A model generated the notes under the pieces. That model was not told the DNA's origin, ran no database searches, and was given only the letters and a program-made list of their open reading frames with translations. From positions 88,431 through 152,430 of the forward strand of contig NZ_BAABRO010000017.1 in NCBI RefSeq assembly GCF_039545035.1: a DNA stretch of 64,000 bases. Reading direction: 5' to 3'. The stretch comes from Novipirellula caenicola (lineage in GTDB: Bacteria; Planctomycetota; Planctomycetia; Pirellulales; Pirellulaceae). The position numbers were made by a program, and so were the translations under genes. Shown here in pieces: positions 34,482 through 44,656 of this stretch. How positions within the stretch are numbered: position 1 is the stretch's first letter; every line of letters begins with the position of its first letter.

Positions 34482-37400
34482 TTACGATGGATCGTCTTCT
34501 TCGCGAAGCGGTGAATCGCCTGGGGCGACATCGGATTGGTCATCCACGTCATCCTTGGGATCAAAGTTTAGTTGCAACTTCTCGATCCCGATATCAACAA
34601 TCATCAAATCTTGACCAGGTGGCAATTTCGTTTGCGTCTCTAATTCATTGGTGTGGCTGGGAACATCTTTCCCTATCACCGAGTTGACTTCATGGCCATC
34701 ATCCACATCCAGAGCCAAGAAATCAAGCGTTCGCGTTCGTACGCGTGGGTTGGGGAAAATCGATCGACCTCGAGTCAGCAGCACCACCGGCGTCGCGTCA
34801 GGTTGATGGATCGTGCATCCCCAAGGCTCTTCGAACTCCTTCTGCCACAATGATTTTCCGTCATTCAGCGAGATCGCAAAGATCGCATCCGTCGTTTCAT
34901 GATCGTTGCCTTGACGTGTGTGCAGCTGGGATGTTGGCGGCACATCGCTGGTTTGAGGGCGACGCATCGGCAGCAAGAAACATTTGTCCTCCAACACCAT
35001 GGCATGCAGCCCAATTAGGTCTGGGTACGCGGGCAATGTGAGACTGCTGATTTCCTCTGCCGAGATCAGGTCCCAGATCGCCGCGTTCCCTTCGGTGTCC
35101 AATAGCGTCAAGTAGCGACCACCGACCAACCGGCCATACGATGCCGGAATGTTCTCGTTGGTTCGGTTCGCTTCGTTGGCACGTTTACTCAGTTTGACTT
35201 TGTTCGTAAACGGATTGAACAAGCGAATCTCATACTCACGCGAGGTGCCCGTCGGCAAATAACTGAGTACATGCTCGCCGATCGACGACCAAATTTGTCC
35301 GTGTTCCCACGCGGTTTCACGCAGTTTCGCCCCATCATGCAGGTTGAAAAACACGACTTTCTTTTCGCTATCCGAGACGACTGCGACTTCGTTGCCATCG
35401 GATAGAACTACTCCGCTGATCGGAGCGTCCGAATTTCGCCACTGGGTTTCTTTGCTCAATAGATCCAACGACATCAGTTCGCCGCCCTGTAGCGCTAACA
35501 CACGGTCGCCAAGGATGGGGCCAAGGTCAAACGTGGGAACTAGGTTTCTCGCACTCGCGCCGTTGATCAAGTATTGAAAGACTTGATCGCCAAATCGAGT
35601 CGGATTGCTCCGGCGTTTTAGAAGTGGTGAATCATCGCTGCTGAGACTATGTCGCCACAGCACCGATTCATTCGCTTGACTGTCCAAGCGGTGCAAGTCC
35701 ACCGCAACCAACGCGTTGGGCGTCACCACAATCATCACTCCGCCAGCGATCATCGCTTCGTTTTGCCCCATGTCACGCTGCCGGTTTTCGAGGTCCAGCG
35801 GAATCCCACGAGGGTAGCCCTGCGGATTTCGCAGTGCCAAGGCAAAGGCACCTTCGCTGACTAACCGCCAACCTTGAAACTCTCGGCCGGCAAGAATCTT
35901 GGTTTCCGATACCTGTTGGTTCAGTGCCATCGTCGCTCGCATGCGACTCGGTCGTGGTTCCCACTTCAACGTGGCGGTATCAGGCCAAGTGTGCGTTTTG
36001 ACGAGCGGCCGCGTGGCCGCTTCGATTTGATCGAGCGATTCGGCGTCGGGGCCATCCTTCCGCTCTCGCAGCAGGTTGATCATGTGCAACGCGTCTTCGG
36101 CGTAACCGCTCAGCGAGTGAATCTTGGCTAAATGGAACAACCGCTCGGTGGGCAACGTTTTGAGTTGTTCTTCGGTGGCATAGCGGCTGCCCAGCTGCAG
36201 GCTGTACGCACGAAGCCATTCTTGGTCCTTTTCCAATCGGCTGGATAATTCGTTGCGAATCAGATCGCTGGCTGGCAACGGCCCAAACTGCTGAATTAGC
36301 TGCCATAACAAATTGTTGGGACTGTGCTGTTTTTCGGCAAACGTTTCTTTGAACAATTCGTTGATACTGGCCCGTTCGGATTCGTCCATCCGACTTGCCA
36401 ATTCGGCCGAGCGTGCCGCCAGCCAAGCGTCCAGTGAACATTGCCGAGTGACATCCGAAACAATGCGATTGGCCGCATCCTTGCTGGCGGGTTCCATCGT
36501 CACCACGTCGGACAATTTCAGCATGTATTTCGCCGCGTCCAGATGCTGATTGTTTTGCAACGCGGCCCGCACGCGAAGCGCCAGCAGCTCGACTCGCTGT
36601 TCAGGTTGGTAGATCAACTGGTCCAGCGTTTCGACCAGCTCGCCGTCGACCTCGGGCGATTCTCGTAGCGAATCGAGCATCGCGGCAACCGACAACATCA
36701 ACGCGGTGTCGTTGTCCGGTTCTTGCACACGTGCCTTTGCCAGTAAATCCAACGCTTCATCACGCTGACCTCGCTGGATCAAAAGTTCCGCTTTGTGAAT
36801 GAGTGCTTGGATGTCTTCGGGGTTGCGGCGAAGCGCTTGTTCAATTTTGGGTTCAAGCGACGCTTCACCATAAGCCACCGCAATCGAAGTGGCTCCTTGT
36901 GACATCAGCTCGCCTTGGGCCGCAACAAGGTTCCCCAACTGGAACCGCAGCATGCGGCGTCCCAGTACCGTGCCATCCTCGAGCGAGACTTTGATGATTT
37001 CATTCGATGAGGTGGGAAGCAGATAGAAATCCTCGCCAAACACCCCCCGGCCCGAAATCGTCTGGCCAACCGAAAGCAGATCCGAATTGGATGTCCATAA
37101 ATTGTTGCCCGTCTTCAAATCGTAGGCACTGATTTGATTGGTCCCGACCAAAAAGAATTTGCCGTCGCGAATGCCCGCCAAATATCGCATCGTGATCCGG
37201 TTTTTCTCTGGGAATAACGACTCGCCGCTGATCACATCCAAACCGATCAAACGATCCGATTCGATCGGGGTGACCAACAACGACTGGCCCGACGCGATTG
37301 GGGCTCCGTTGTGCCATCGCTGCATTAGCGGCACTGTTTCGACGCCCCGTCCGCGTCCGCTCATGCTGCGAGCGAATTCATCGTTGCGATTAAAGACGAC

Positions 37401-39065
37401 GCCCCAGCGAAGCATGCGGTCGGCCAAATCGATGGCGACCATCGCGCCGGCTCCCGTCGGACAGATCAATACACCTTCATGAAACGTGGGGGTGGCCCCC
37501 GCAACGCGGCGAATCGGATCGGTCTCGATGCCTCCGGTTTCCACCGCGACGAGATGTTGGCGCCACAGTTCTTCACCCGTCGCCGGTTCGAGACACACCA
37601 ATAGGATGTCGCCAGCGATTTCGACAATCGTGTACAGTCGTCCGTCCAGCGGTAACGGGGGCCCTAGGAAGAACGCATCGCTTAGGGTGGACGCGGTGTC
37701 TTCGCCTTTGCCTAATCGCCACAGCAATTTACCTTCGGTTGCCAGATCGAGCGCAACCAACGTGTTTGAACTGCTGTCGGTCGGCCGAGTGCCTCGCATT
37801 CCCATGATCGGACTGAACGATGCCATCTCGACTTGACCGAGATCGTCGACCATGAACACACGCGTTCCATCGCTGCTGATTTCGCCGTAGGGCAAATCGT
37901 TCCAGACCCGTTGGGTCAATAAATCGGCTGCGTCGTCCTCGCCTGGGATGGCGTCAAAATCGATCTCCGTCGAGTGATGACTTTGCTGCGCGGAGAACCA
38001 TGGGTACATCCACACTCGTTTGCCGCTGAGGTAGTCCACACCGACAAGCCGCTCGGTGGTCCGCATCAACAACTGATTGCCGACGCGAATCGGCGTCCAA
38101 CTCGGAGGCGGCAATTTGCCAGAGATCGATAGGTTGGATGCGATTTCACGAAGCGTACGCCCTTGTCGGGGACTCGCTGTCGTGTCGAGCATCCAGCGTT
38201 CGTTCTCAAGCGGCATCTCGCCCTGGCTGAGTTCGTTGCGACTGGGCTCACCACCGAAAATGGAATAGTCCGCGTCGCTACGATCGACCGACTCGCCCGA
38301 GCCAAAACGTTGTTCGATCCAAGCCGCTAACTCGTCACTGTCCGGAAGTGGTTCCGATTCTCCGTTGACCGTGATCGAGGTTCCACGCAGTGAAACCTCG
38401 GCCACGTCACGTCCCGAAATATGGCGAGCCGCTGCATCGAACAGCTTGACTGATTCACCTAGTCGTGAGATGGCTGCGGGGACATCGACAATGTCATCAA
38501 GCAATAGCGACGCGGCCAATGCATGGCCGGCATAGAATTCACGCTTCGCCAATAACAACGTCGCATCGTAACCTGCATCGGTGTGAAAGTACTTGCGACG
38601 AACCTCTGTGACGACTCGCCAATCACGTGATGCCGCTGCATCGTCAAGCATCTTTCGTGCGAGCGGTCCGTAACGTAGTTCGTACATCTCGCGTGCCTTG
38701 CTTGGCAAACCGCCGACCATATCGCGAGCATGACGAAACAGACTTTCGGTGAACCGTTTCTTGTTCTCGGATGCATCACTTGCATCGAGAAAGAAGTCCT
38801 GGCCATTGAGCTCGCTGTCGTCGATCGATCGGATGTCGCGTTGTAGCAAGTCGCCGAGCCGGACCACGGCGTCACTGTAGTTTTCGTTCTCAATCGATCG
38901 CTCGGCTTCACGCAGTTGTTGCTGCATGTTCCGCGGTGCTTCGATGAAACGTCCTGATTGGGCACCGCCAATTGGGCGAAAGAAGCCTTGTCCCCAACAA
39001 TCCTCGACCGCAACTGCGGTAAAAACGAGGAACAGGCAAGCCGTGTGGTAACGAAATCGGTCCAT
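34482..39065 (-). CDS. Very large secreted beta-propeller protein with TPR-like middle
   Basis: About 1527 residues. The signal peptide MDRFRYHTACLFLVFTA is followed by a helical TPR-like lead (to about 220), a first PQQ-type propeller (VALDLATEGKLLWRL, LVCLEPATGEELWRQ, IGLDVISGESLF, YDLKTGNNLW), a central helical region with TPR signatures (QALIHKAELLIQRGQRDEALDLLAKA) and then a second propeller-like block towards the end. I infer a periplasmic scaffold. The upstream in-frame codon at 39122 would disrupt the signal peptide, so the ATG at 39065 is preferred. It is transcribed towards the DUF6807 gene, 55 bases away. Confidence 0.8.
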   Translation of the reverse strand: MDRFRYHTACLFLVFTAVAVEDCWGQGFFRPIGGAQSGRFIEAPRNMQQQLREAERSIENENYSDAVVRLGDLLQRDIRSIDDSELNGQDFFLDASDASENKKRFTESLFRHARDMVGGLPSKAREMYELRYGPLARKMLDDAAASRDWRVVTEVRRKYFHTDAGYDATLLLAKREFYAGHALAASLLLDDIVDVPAAISRLGESVKLFDAAARHISGRDVAEVSLRGTSITVNGESEPLPDSDELAAWIEQRFGSGESVDRSDADYSIFGGEPSRNELSQGEMPLENERWMLDTTASPRQGRTLREIASNLSISGKLPPPSWTPIRVGNQLLMRTTERLVGVDYLSGKRVWMYPWFSAQQSHHSTEIDFDAIPGEDDAADLLTQRVWNDLPYGEISSDGTRVFMVDDLGQVEMASFSPIMGMRGTRPTDSSSNTLVALDLATEGKLLWRLGKGEDTASTLSDAFFLGPPLPLDGRLYTIVEIAGDILLVCLEPATGEELWRQHLVAVETGGIETDPIRRVAGATPTFHEGVLICPTGAGAMVAIDLADRMLRWGVVFNRNDEFARSMSGRGRGVETVPLMQRWHNGAPIASGQSLLVTPIESDRLIGLDVISGESLFPEKNRITMRYLAGIRDGKFFLVGTNQISAYDLKTGNNLWTSNSDLLSVGQTISGRGVFGEDFYLLPTSSNEIIKVSLEDGTVLGRRMLRFQLGNLVAAQGELMSQGATSIAVAYGEASLEPKIEQALRRNPEDIQALIHKAELLIQRGQRDEALDLLAKARVQEPDNDTALMLSVAAMLDSLRESPEVDGELVETLDQLIYQPEQRVELLALRVRAALQNNQHLDAAKYMLKLSDVVTMEPASKDAANRIVSDVTRQCSLDAWLAARSAELASRMDESERASINELFKETFAEKQHSPNNLLWQLIQQFGPLPASDLIRNELSSRLEKDQEWLRAYSLQLGSRYATEEQLKTLPTERLFHLAKIHSLSGYAEDALHMINLLRERKDGPDAESLDQIEAATRPLVKTHTWPDTATLKWEPRPSRMRATMALNQQVSETKILAGREFQGWRLVSEGAFALALRNPQGYPRGIPLDLENRQRDMGQNEAMIAGGVMIVVTPNALVAVDLHRLDSQANESVLWRHSLSSDDSPLLKRRSNPTRFGDQVFQYLINGASARNLVPTFDLGPILGDRVLALQGGELMSLDLLSKETQWRNSDAPISGVVLSDGNEVAVVSDSEKKVVFFNLHDGAKLRETAWEHGQIWSSIGEHVLSYLPTGTSREYEIRLFNPFTNKVKLSKRANEANRTNENIPASYGRLVGGRYLTLLDTEGNAAIWDLISAEEISSLTLPAYPDLIGLHAMVLEDKCFLLPMRRPQTSDVPPTSQLHTRQGNDHETTDAIFAISLNDGKSLWQKEFEEPWGCTIHQPDATPVVLLTRGRSIFPNPRVRTRTLDFLALDVDDGHEVNSVIGKDVPSHTNELETQTKLPPGQDLMIVDIGIEKLQLNFDPKDDVDDQSDVAPGDSPLREEDDPS

Positions 39066-39355
39066 ATTGATCAACGTGAGCACAGTCAGTCCTGTGAATA
39101 ATGTTCCGTGACACCAACCCAAAGTGGGGATGGCGGCAGTGAGTTCTCCCTACGCCGTATTGTACTGTAAACATGGCAGGGGATTGGGGGGCAGAACGCT
39201 GTGCGCGGCCGCGTCGGTCGCAAAAAAGTACCGCGACCTTATCGGAAGGGAACGGGGGGCACGCGGTTGCCCGGAGCATGCCGTGGGGAACGAGTCTGAG
39301 TAGGTCGTTGACGGTCGCGGTGGAGGGCCGCCCGTGTGATCGCTCGAGACGCCGA

Positions 39356-39934
39356 CTAGCCGTGCTTCGGCTTGGTCGCCTGCACGCACGAGCGGATTTG
39401 AGCAAACACCTCGTCCGGCGACCGGGTGCCGTCGATGTGCCGCACGATTCCTTGGCCTTTGTAGTAATCCAACAGCGGTGCTGTTTGCGTAAAGAAGACT
39501 CTCAACCGAGCCGAGATGGTTTCCGCGTTGTCGTCCGCCCGATTCTCGATGCTTGCTCGTTTTAAAAGACGCGATACCAGCTCTTCCTGGCCAACCCGCA
39601 GATCGAGCACCAGGTCGACACGGTTATTCTTGATCGCCAGCTGCTCATCAAGCATCTGAGCCTGATTTAGGGTTCGCGGAAATCCGTCAAACAGGCAGCC
39701 GCACTGACAATCGCTTTCCAACAATCGCTTGTTGACGATTCGCATCACCAGATAATCCGGAGCCAACCGGCCGCCGTCGATGTATCCGGATACGATCCGT
39801 CCCAGCGCGGACTCTTTTCGAGTCCCCCGCAACATTTCTCCGGTCGACAGATGCGGGATCTCAAGCATTTGCGTTAGCCGCTTGCACTGAGTTCCCTTTC
39901 CAGCGCCGGGCGGTCCGATAAAGACGATCCGCAT
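39356..39934 (-). CDS. adk: Adenylate kinase (short form)
   Basis: Phosphotransferase of the nucleoside monophosphate kinase family, 192 residues. The P-loop GPPGAGKGTQ is at residues 7-16, the NMP-binding LSTGEMLR and the CLFDGFPRTLNQAQML motif are present, and the LID region (RASIENRADD) is short, with no zinc-site cysteines. Short adk genes are common downstream of secY. On the same strand it lies 137 bases after secY; the gap contains a short hairpin (40022-40045) without a T run. Confidence 0.95.
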   Translation of the reverse strand: MRIVFIGPPGAGKGTQCKRLTQMLEIPHLSTGEMLRGTRKESALGRIVSGYIDGGRLAPDYLVMRIVNKRLLESDCQCGCLFDGFPRTLNQAQMLDEQLAIKNNRVDLVLDLRVGQEELVSRLLKRASIENRADDNAETISARLRVFFTQTAPLLDYYKGQGIVRHIDGTRSPDEVFAQIRSCVQATKPKHG

Positions 39935-40021
39935 CGCAATATGCTCTAGAAACGCGTTAACTCAACTGTAAATCGGCGACACGCTTGTTCCGCCGCCGCA
40001 ACGTTCGGGCGACGGACACTC

Positions 40022-40045
40022 GGCGAACCCGAACACAGGTTCGCC
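40022..40045. other. Hairpin in the secY-adk gap
   Basis: Perfect eight-base-pair stem GGCGAACC/GGTTCGCC. No T tract follows, so it is not a typical intrinsic terminator; it could shape mRNA processing or be incidental. Confidence 0.4.
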
Positions 40046-40071
40046 TGAGTTGAAGCGTCCTCTGCAGAACA

Positions 40072-41472
40072 CTATACCACTGGCGATACGCCGCCACCGG
40101 CTCCTTCGAGCAAACCACGGTAGTTTCGCATGACCAAGTGCGAGTCGATCTTTTGCACCAGGTCAAACGCGACGCTAACGGCGATCAGCAGTCCGGTACC
40201 ACCGTAGAAACCAGCGATCGAATACGGCACGCCAAGCGATCCATAAACAATCGTCGGAACGATAGCCACAATCGAAAGGAACGCTGCGCCGACATAGGTG
40301 ATTCGCACCATGACCTTTTCGAGGTAATCGGTGGTTCGTTTACCCGGCCGGTATCCCGGAATAAACGTTCCGCTGTCTCGCAAGTTGTCCGACATCTCTT
40401 TCGGATTGAACGTGATTGCCGTCCAGAAGAAACAGAAGAAGAAGATCAGTGCGACATACAGCAAGTTGAAGATGTACGACGTCTGATCACTCAAGGTCAA
40501 ACTGAACAGATTCATCACGTTAAACACGCTGCCGCCGCTTTCAAAGCGACCCGCCAGGAAACCAAACATCACGCCTGGGATCATCAGCAAGCTGCTTGCG
40601 AAAATAATCGGCATCACGCCGGCTTGGTTAATTCGCAGCGGCAAGTGTTGGCGAGTTCCGCCGTAGACGCGGCGACCGCGGGTGAATTTTGCGGACTGCG
40701 TCGGAATCTTGCGTTGCCCCAGCGTGATAAACACGACGCCAAAGACCACACCGACAAACAACAGCACCAACAAGATCAATGTTTCGATACCAACCTGGCC
40801 GCGGCTCAAACCGGTCAGCTCGGTCTTCATGTTACGGATCAACTCGTATAGAGCCTTTGGCATTTGGGCCAAGATGCCTGCCATGATCAGCAAACTGATC
40901 CCGTTGCCGATTCCGTATTCGTCGATCTGTTCGCCCAACCACATCAGGAACACGGTTCCGCAGGTCATCACCAAAACGGCGACGATCTGCCAACCAAAGT
41001 ACAAGCCTGTGGCATCGGCGTTTAGAAAGTTTGGATTGATATTGCCATACCCGGTGCTACCGCCGGCCATCAACATGAATTTCAGGTACATGTAGCTCTG
41101 GATAACACAGATGAATACCGTCAAGTAACGCGTGTATTCGTTCAGCTTCTTGCGGCCTGCTTCGCCTTCCTTCTTTAACTCTTCGAGCGGTTTGTAGACG
41201 CTGCCGAGCAGTTGGAAGATAATCGATGCCGAAATGTAGGGCATGATTCCGAGACCAAAGATCGTCGCTTGACGAAGGTCGCTGGCTGCGAACACGCTGA
41301 CTTTTTCAAAAAAGTCCGACGCCGCCCCACCCGCTGCATCGCCCATATTGGTCGCGATCATCGGCAACGGAATGTGGAACCCGATTCGATAGACCGCCAA
41401 CAGGCCGATCGTGAGCAGAACCTTCTTGCGAAGCTCAGGAATCGAAAAAATGATTCGTAGTTTCTCAAACAT
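40072..41472 (-). CDS. secY: Protein translocase subunit SecY
   Basis: Central channel of the Sec translocase in the inner membrane, 466 residues with about ten membrane segments. Landmarks are [66 protein letters not shown] and [16 protein letters not shown], all as in the family. It follows rplO in the usual order but is separated from it by 252 bases containing an intrinsic terminator, so it may use its own promoter, which I did not identify. It is upstream of adk. Confidence 0.97.
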   Translation of the reverse strand: MFEKLRIIFSIPELRKKVLLTIGLLAVYRIGFHIPLPMIATNMGDAAGGAASDFFEKVSVFAASDLRQATIFGLGIMPYISASIIFQLLGSVYKPLEELKKEGEAGRKKLNEYTRYLTVFICVIQSYMYLKFMLMAGGSTGYGNINPNFLNADATGLYFGWQIVAVLVMTCGTVFLMWLGEQIDEYGIGNGISLLIMAGILAQMPKALYELIRNMKTELTGLSRGQVGIETLILLVLLFVGVVFGVVFITLGQRKIPTQSAKFTRGRRVYGGTRQHLPLRINQAGVMPIIFASSLLMIPGVMFGFLAGRFESGGSVFNVMNLFSLTLSDQTSYIFNLLYVALIFFFCFFWTAITFNPKEMSDNLRDSGTFIPGYRPGKRTTDYLEKVMVRITYVGAAFLSIVAIVPTIVYGSLGVPYSIAGFYGGTGLLIAVSVAFDLVQKIDSHLVMRNYRGLLEGAGGGVSPVV

Positions 41473-41658
41473 ACGTCTAGGCTATCTCAGAGTGTGGGAC
41501 AGGTCTTTGCGTTGTAAGCCTGCCTAAATCCTAATGGCGACCTCTTCACTAAAAAGGCCACCCCACGGTGTGAACGAAATGCGGTTCACAAACCACTATC
41601 GGCGGAGTCTACCGTTTACGCGGATTTCGAGCGATAGGGAAGTGAGTGGTCGTCCATG

Positions 41659-41692
41659 AAAAAAAGGGTGAATGCACGCATCCACCCCTTTT
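41659..41692 (-). terminator. Intrinsic terminator between rplO and secY
   Basis: On the minus strand an imperfect stem (AAAAGGG..TGGATGC / GCATTCA..CCCTTTT) ends in seven T. It would reduce read-through from the ribosomal operon into secY. Confidence 0.65.
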
Positions 41693-41724
41693 ATCTAATT
41701 TTGAATACGGTTCCTGGTAACAGG

Positions 41725-42231
41725 TTACGCTTTCGCAGCGGCTTGCTTCTTCAAGTCGGCGACGCGTTCTTCCGGAGCCCGCCTGGCAACCAATTTGTTG
41801 ACCGTGCCGCCGGCTGCGGTGATTTTTTCTTCGGCCGACTTGCTGAAGCGGTGAGCCGAAACGGTCAGCTTCTTGGTCAATTCGCCATCGCCCAAGATCT
41901 TGACTTCGTCAAAGGTGCCCTTGGCAAGGTCCTTTTCGGCCAACAACTGCAGCGTGACCTCGGTGCCGTCTTCGAATGTGTCATTCAAGCGGCCGACATT
42001 GACAGCGAAAACCGAGGTAGCAAAGCGGTTGTTGAAACCACGCTTTGGAATACGACGGAACATTGGCATCGCACCGCCCTGGAAGTTGGGCTTGCGGCTG
42101 TAACCGCTGCGGCTCTTGTGTCCCTTGTGGCCACGACCGGAGGTTTTACCAGTACCACTACCAGGTCCACGACCAATTCGTTTTCGGTTGCGGTGCTTGG
42201 TTATCCCGCGGTGCACGTCGTTAAGGTTCAT
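41725..42231 (-). CDS. rplO: Large ribosomal subunit protein uL15
   Basis: Component of the 50S subunit, 168 residues. The N-terminal RNA-binding segment is canonical ([37 protein letters not shown]) and the [23 protein letters not shown] core follows. The family's usual length is about 145, and the C-terminal part here is somewhat longer, ending in KKQAAAKA. It is the last ribosomal gene of the operon before a terminator; the usual rpmD between rpsE and rplO is absent. Confidence 0.96.
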   Translation of the reverse strand: MNLNDVHRGITKHRNRKRIGRGPGSGTGKTSGRGHKGHKSRSGYSRKPNFQGGAMPMFRRIPKRGFNNRFATSVFAVNVGRLNDTFEDGTEVTLQLLAEKDLAKGTFDEVKILGDGELTKKLTVSAHRFSKSAEEKITAAGGTVNKLVARRAPEERVADLKKQAAAKA

Positions 42232-42297
42232 GACGAAATCTGAATCAATTTCTTATGGTGATCGTTGTCTAAAGAGTCGGCGATTTTTAAGACCGGA

Positions 42298-42825
42298 TTA
42301 TACGGTCAATTCGTCGAGTTCCACGCCTCGCAGAGCAGCGATTTGCTCGCGAGTACGCAGCTTGGAAAGTGCGTCAATGGTCGCTTTGACCAAGGTGACT
42401 GGATTATTGGTGCCGTACGACTTTGTCAAAATGTCGTGGATTCCCGAGGCTTCGCAAACCGCACGGACGGCTTGGCCGGCGATGATACCGGTACCAGCAC
42501 CCGCGGGGATCAGAACCACCTTGGCAGCGCCGAATTGGCCCCAAACTTGATGAGGGATGCTGCCTTCGACAAGCGGAACTTCGATCAAGCTGTTGCTAGC
42601 TTGCTTTTGAGCCTTCTGCACGCTTGGAGGAACCTCGTTGGCTTTGCCGTAGCCCCAGCCAACTTTGCCTTTGCCGTCGCCGACAACGACCATCGCCGCA
42701 AAACTGAAACGTCGACCACCTTTCACAACGGCAGCACAACGCTTGATCTTGACGACGCGATCCAGCAAATCACCGAGATGATTTTCTTCGCCCGAATTAC
42801 GCTTGTTTCGTGGTCCGTTACTAAT
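42298..42825 (-). CDS. rpsE: Small ribosomal subunit protein uS5 (ATT start proposed)
   Basis: 30S subunit protein with the family signatures VVKGGRRFSFAAMVVVGDGKG and VPPSVQKAQKQASNSLIEVPL. The first conventional start in frame is TTG at 42768, which would give 156 residues beginning LLDRVV and remove about 11 residues present in typical S5. The frame stays open to a stop at 42861 with no ATG, GTG or TTG. An ATT codon at 42825 has GAGG 8 bases upstream and gives a 175-residue protein with a basic lead (SNGPRNKRNSGEENHLGD). I prefer that start but cannot exclude TTG. Confidence 0.9.
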   Translation of the reverse strand: MSNGPRNKRNSGEENHLGDLLDRVVKIKRCAAVVKGGRRFSFAAMVVVGDGKGKVGWGYGKANEVPPSVQKAQKQASNSLIEVPLVEGSIPHQVWGQFGAAKVVLIPAGAGTGIIAGQAVRAVCEASGIHDILTKSYGTNNPVTLVKATIDALSKLRTREQIAALRGVELDELTV

Positions 42826-42870
42826 CGTTCTGTCCTCAGGAAATGTTTCTTTATCTACTTAGATCAAACT

Positions 42871-43239
42871 TTAGAACTGCAGTCCAGCTTCACGCGCCGC
42901 TGTAGCAAATGCTTTAACACGTCCGTGATACTTGTTATGACCGCGATCAAGTTTGACCGCTGTAACGCCAGCCGACGTAGCACGTTCGGCAATCAATTTG
43001 CCGATCATCGCAGCCGCGTCGCTGTTTCCGCCATTGCTGACACTTTCGCGAACCGATTTGTCACGAGTGCTCGCACTAGCAATTGTCTTGCCTGCATCGT
43101 CGTCGACCAATTGGCAACTGAAATGCTTCAGCGATCGTTGAACGCATAGTCGAGGATGATCCGCACTGCCGCGCAATTTGTTGCGGACGTGTTGGCGTCG
43201 ACGTAGTCGTTTCTTTTGAAGTTTCTTGTTCTTGTCCAT
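42871..43239 (-). CDS. rplR: Large ribosomal subunit protein uL18
   Basis: 5S-rRNA-binding protein of the 50S subunit, 122 residues. MDKNKKLQKKRLRRRQHVRNKLRG, the RLCVQRSLKHFSCQLVDD core, and the C-terminal DRGHNKYHGRVKAFATAAREAGLQF are all as in the family. The frame stays open to 43422, but that extension reads through rplF and is not L18-like. ATG at 43239 is the start; no strong Shine-Dalgarno is visible. Confidence 0.96.
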   Translation of the reverse strand: MDKNKKLQKKRLRRRQHVRNKLRGSADHPRLCVQRSLKHFSCQLVDDDAGKTIASASTRDKSVRESVSNGGNSDAAAMIGKLIAERATSAGVTAVKLDRGHNKYHGRVKAFATAAREAGLQF

Positions 43240-43288
43240 CGTTCTATTCGCTAGCTCTATGCCTAGTTTTATGTTTGACGCCGTTTGA

Positions 43289-43834
43289 CTACTTCGTAGC
43301 CGACTTACCAGGCTTGATCTTGACGTATTCGCCTTGGTAACGCACGCCCTTGCCCTTGTAAGGTTCAGGTGTACGGCATGCTCGCACTTCGGCAGCAAAT
43401 TGGCCGACGCTTTGCTTGTCACAACCTTGGATCACGATATGCGTTTGGTCAGGGCATGTGACTTGCAAATCGCTGGGGATCTTGCGATGCAATTCGTTGG
43501 CGTAACCAACACGCAATTGCAACACGTCGCCCTTGATGGCAGCCAAATAACCGACACCGACGATCTCGAGCTTCTTCTCGTAACCCTTGGTCACGCCTTC
43601 GATCATGTTTCTGATGATCGCACGGGTCAGCCCGTGCAATTCACGCGAGGTTCGCTCGTCGTTGTCACGCGTGACGACCACTTCTTTGGCGTCTTCGTTG
43701 ACGGTGACGGTCACTTCGTCGCGATGTTCGAACGTCAACTTGCCTTTGGGGCCTTCGACTTCGATGACGTTGCCGTTAACAGCGACTTTCGCGCCATTGA
43801 CGATTTCAACCGGCTTTTTTCCGATACGGCTCAT
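43289..43834 (-). CDS. rplF: Large ribosomal subunit protein uL6
   Basis: 50S protein near the factor-binding site, 181 residues. Two related beta/alpha domains are visible, from MSRIGKKPVEIVNGAKV and the RTSRELHGLTRAIIRNMIEGV helix to the C-terminal EPYKGKGVRYQGEYVKIKPGK motif. The start is the ATG at 43834; the frame is open to 43894, but those 20 residues are not family-like. It lies 129 bases after rpsH. Confidence 0.97.
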   Translation of the reverse strand: MSRIGKKPVEIVNGAKVAVNGNVIEVEGPKGKLTFEHRDEVTVTVNEDAKEVVVTRDNDERTSRELHGLTRAIIRNMIEGVTKGYEKKLEIVGVGYLAAIKGDVLQLRVGYANELHRKIPSDLQVTCPDQTHIVIQGCDKQSVGQFAAEVRACRTPEPYKGKGVRYQGEYVKIKPGKSATK

Positions 43835-43963
43835 GGTTATGTCTTCGTTATCTGCGGTGCTGTCTGCTACGAGATCAACACCGTCTGACTGCACAAATGG
43901 TAGGTTGGATTAACTTCGCGTCGGACACAGGGATGTTCACAACCCTGCGGGCGATATGCGACG

Positions 43964-44362
43964 TTAGGATACTTCGCAAAGCACTTCGCCGCCGACCTTG
44001 TCGCGACGAGCTTCACGATCGCTGATCACGCCTTTACTGGAACTGATGATGCTAATGCCCATCCCTCCGAGTACCGGACGCAATTCTTTGCTGTGGCTGT
44101 AAAGCCGGCGACCAGGCTTGCTGATTCGCTTGATCGATTGGATCACGCGTTCGCCGTTGGGGCCGTACTTCAGTTCTAGGCGAAGGGTTGGCGAAGGATT
44201 CTCTTCGTCCACTTCCTTCCAATCCCAGATGAATCCTTCGCGTTTGAGGACGTCCGCAATACCACGCTTGACGCGGCTTGTTGGGATGTCCACATACGGC
44301 TTCTCAACGCGTACTGCGTTGCGAATTCGTGTCAGCATGTCGGCAATTGGGTCTGTCATCAT
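43964..44362 (-). CDS. rpsH: Small ribosomal subunit protein uS8
   Basis: 30S assembly protein of 132 residues, normal length. MTDPIADMLTRIRNA starts the fold, and the C-terminal RNA-binding stretch GGMGISIISSSKGVISDREAR is complete. Two ATG codons occur in tandem at the start. In E. coli this protein represses its own operon, but I see no matching target here. Confidence 0.97.
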   Translation of the reverse strand: MMTDPIADMLTRIRNAVRVEKPYVDIPTSRVKRGIADVLKREGFIWDWKEVDEENPSPTLRLELKYGPNGERVIQSIKRISKPGRRLYSHSKELRPVLGGMGISIISSSKGVISDREARRDKVGGEVLCEVS

Positions 44363-44384
44363 AGTTCGTGTTCTCCCCTTTGAA

Positions 44385-44570
44385 TTACCAACTGGCCTTG
44401 CGAACGCCTGGGATCAACCCAATGTTGGCATTTTCGCGAAAACAGATTCTGCACAAACCAAACTTGCGATACACCGATCGAGGTCGGCCGCAAAATTTGC
44501 AGCGATTCTCTTGTCGAGTGCTAAATTTTGGCTTTCGGGCGGCCTTCGCGATTTTTGATTTACTTGCCAC
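44385..44570 (-). CDS. rpsN: Small ribosomal subunit protein uS14, zinc-binding type
   Basis: A 61-residue S14 of the short C+ type with the zinc ligands in [22 protein letters not shown] (four cysteines, two CxxC pairs). The C-terminal [16 protein letters not shown] is canonical. It lies 22 bases before rpsH, the usual order between rplE and rpsH. Confidence 0.96.
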   Translation of the reverse strand: MASKSKIAKAARKPKFSTRQENRCKFCGRPRSVYRKFGLCRICFRENANIGLIPGVRKASW

Positions 44571-44656
44571 GGGCGCTGGTTCCGTTGATTAATTCGGGGT
44601 CTTTGTTTTGATTCGTAATATTAGGTCGGCTGGTTCCAACTCGACGAAGCGTGACT

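Noticed and set aside
40022..40045. Terminator between secY and adk
   Set aside because: The stem is perfect, but no T tract follows on either strand, so it was listed only as a hairpin.
40138..40851. 237-residue frame opposite secY
   Set aside because: Complement of a membrane protein gene giving polar, Gln/His-rich text with no domain.
42871..43422. Long rplR frame starting at 43422
   Set aside because: The first 61 residues are the wrong frame of rplF; L18 homology starts at the ATG at 43239.
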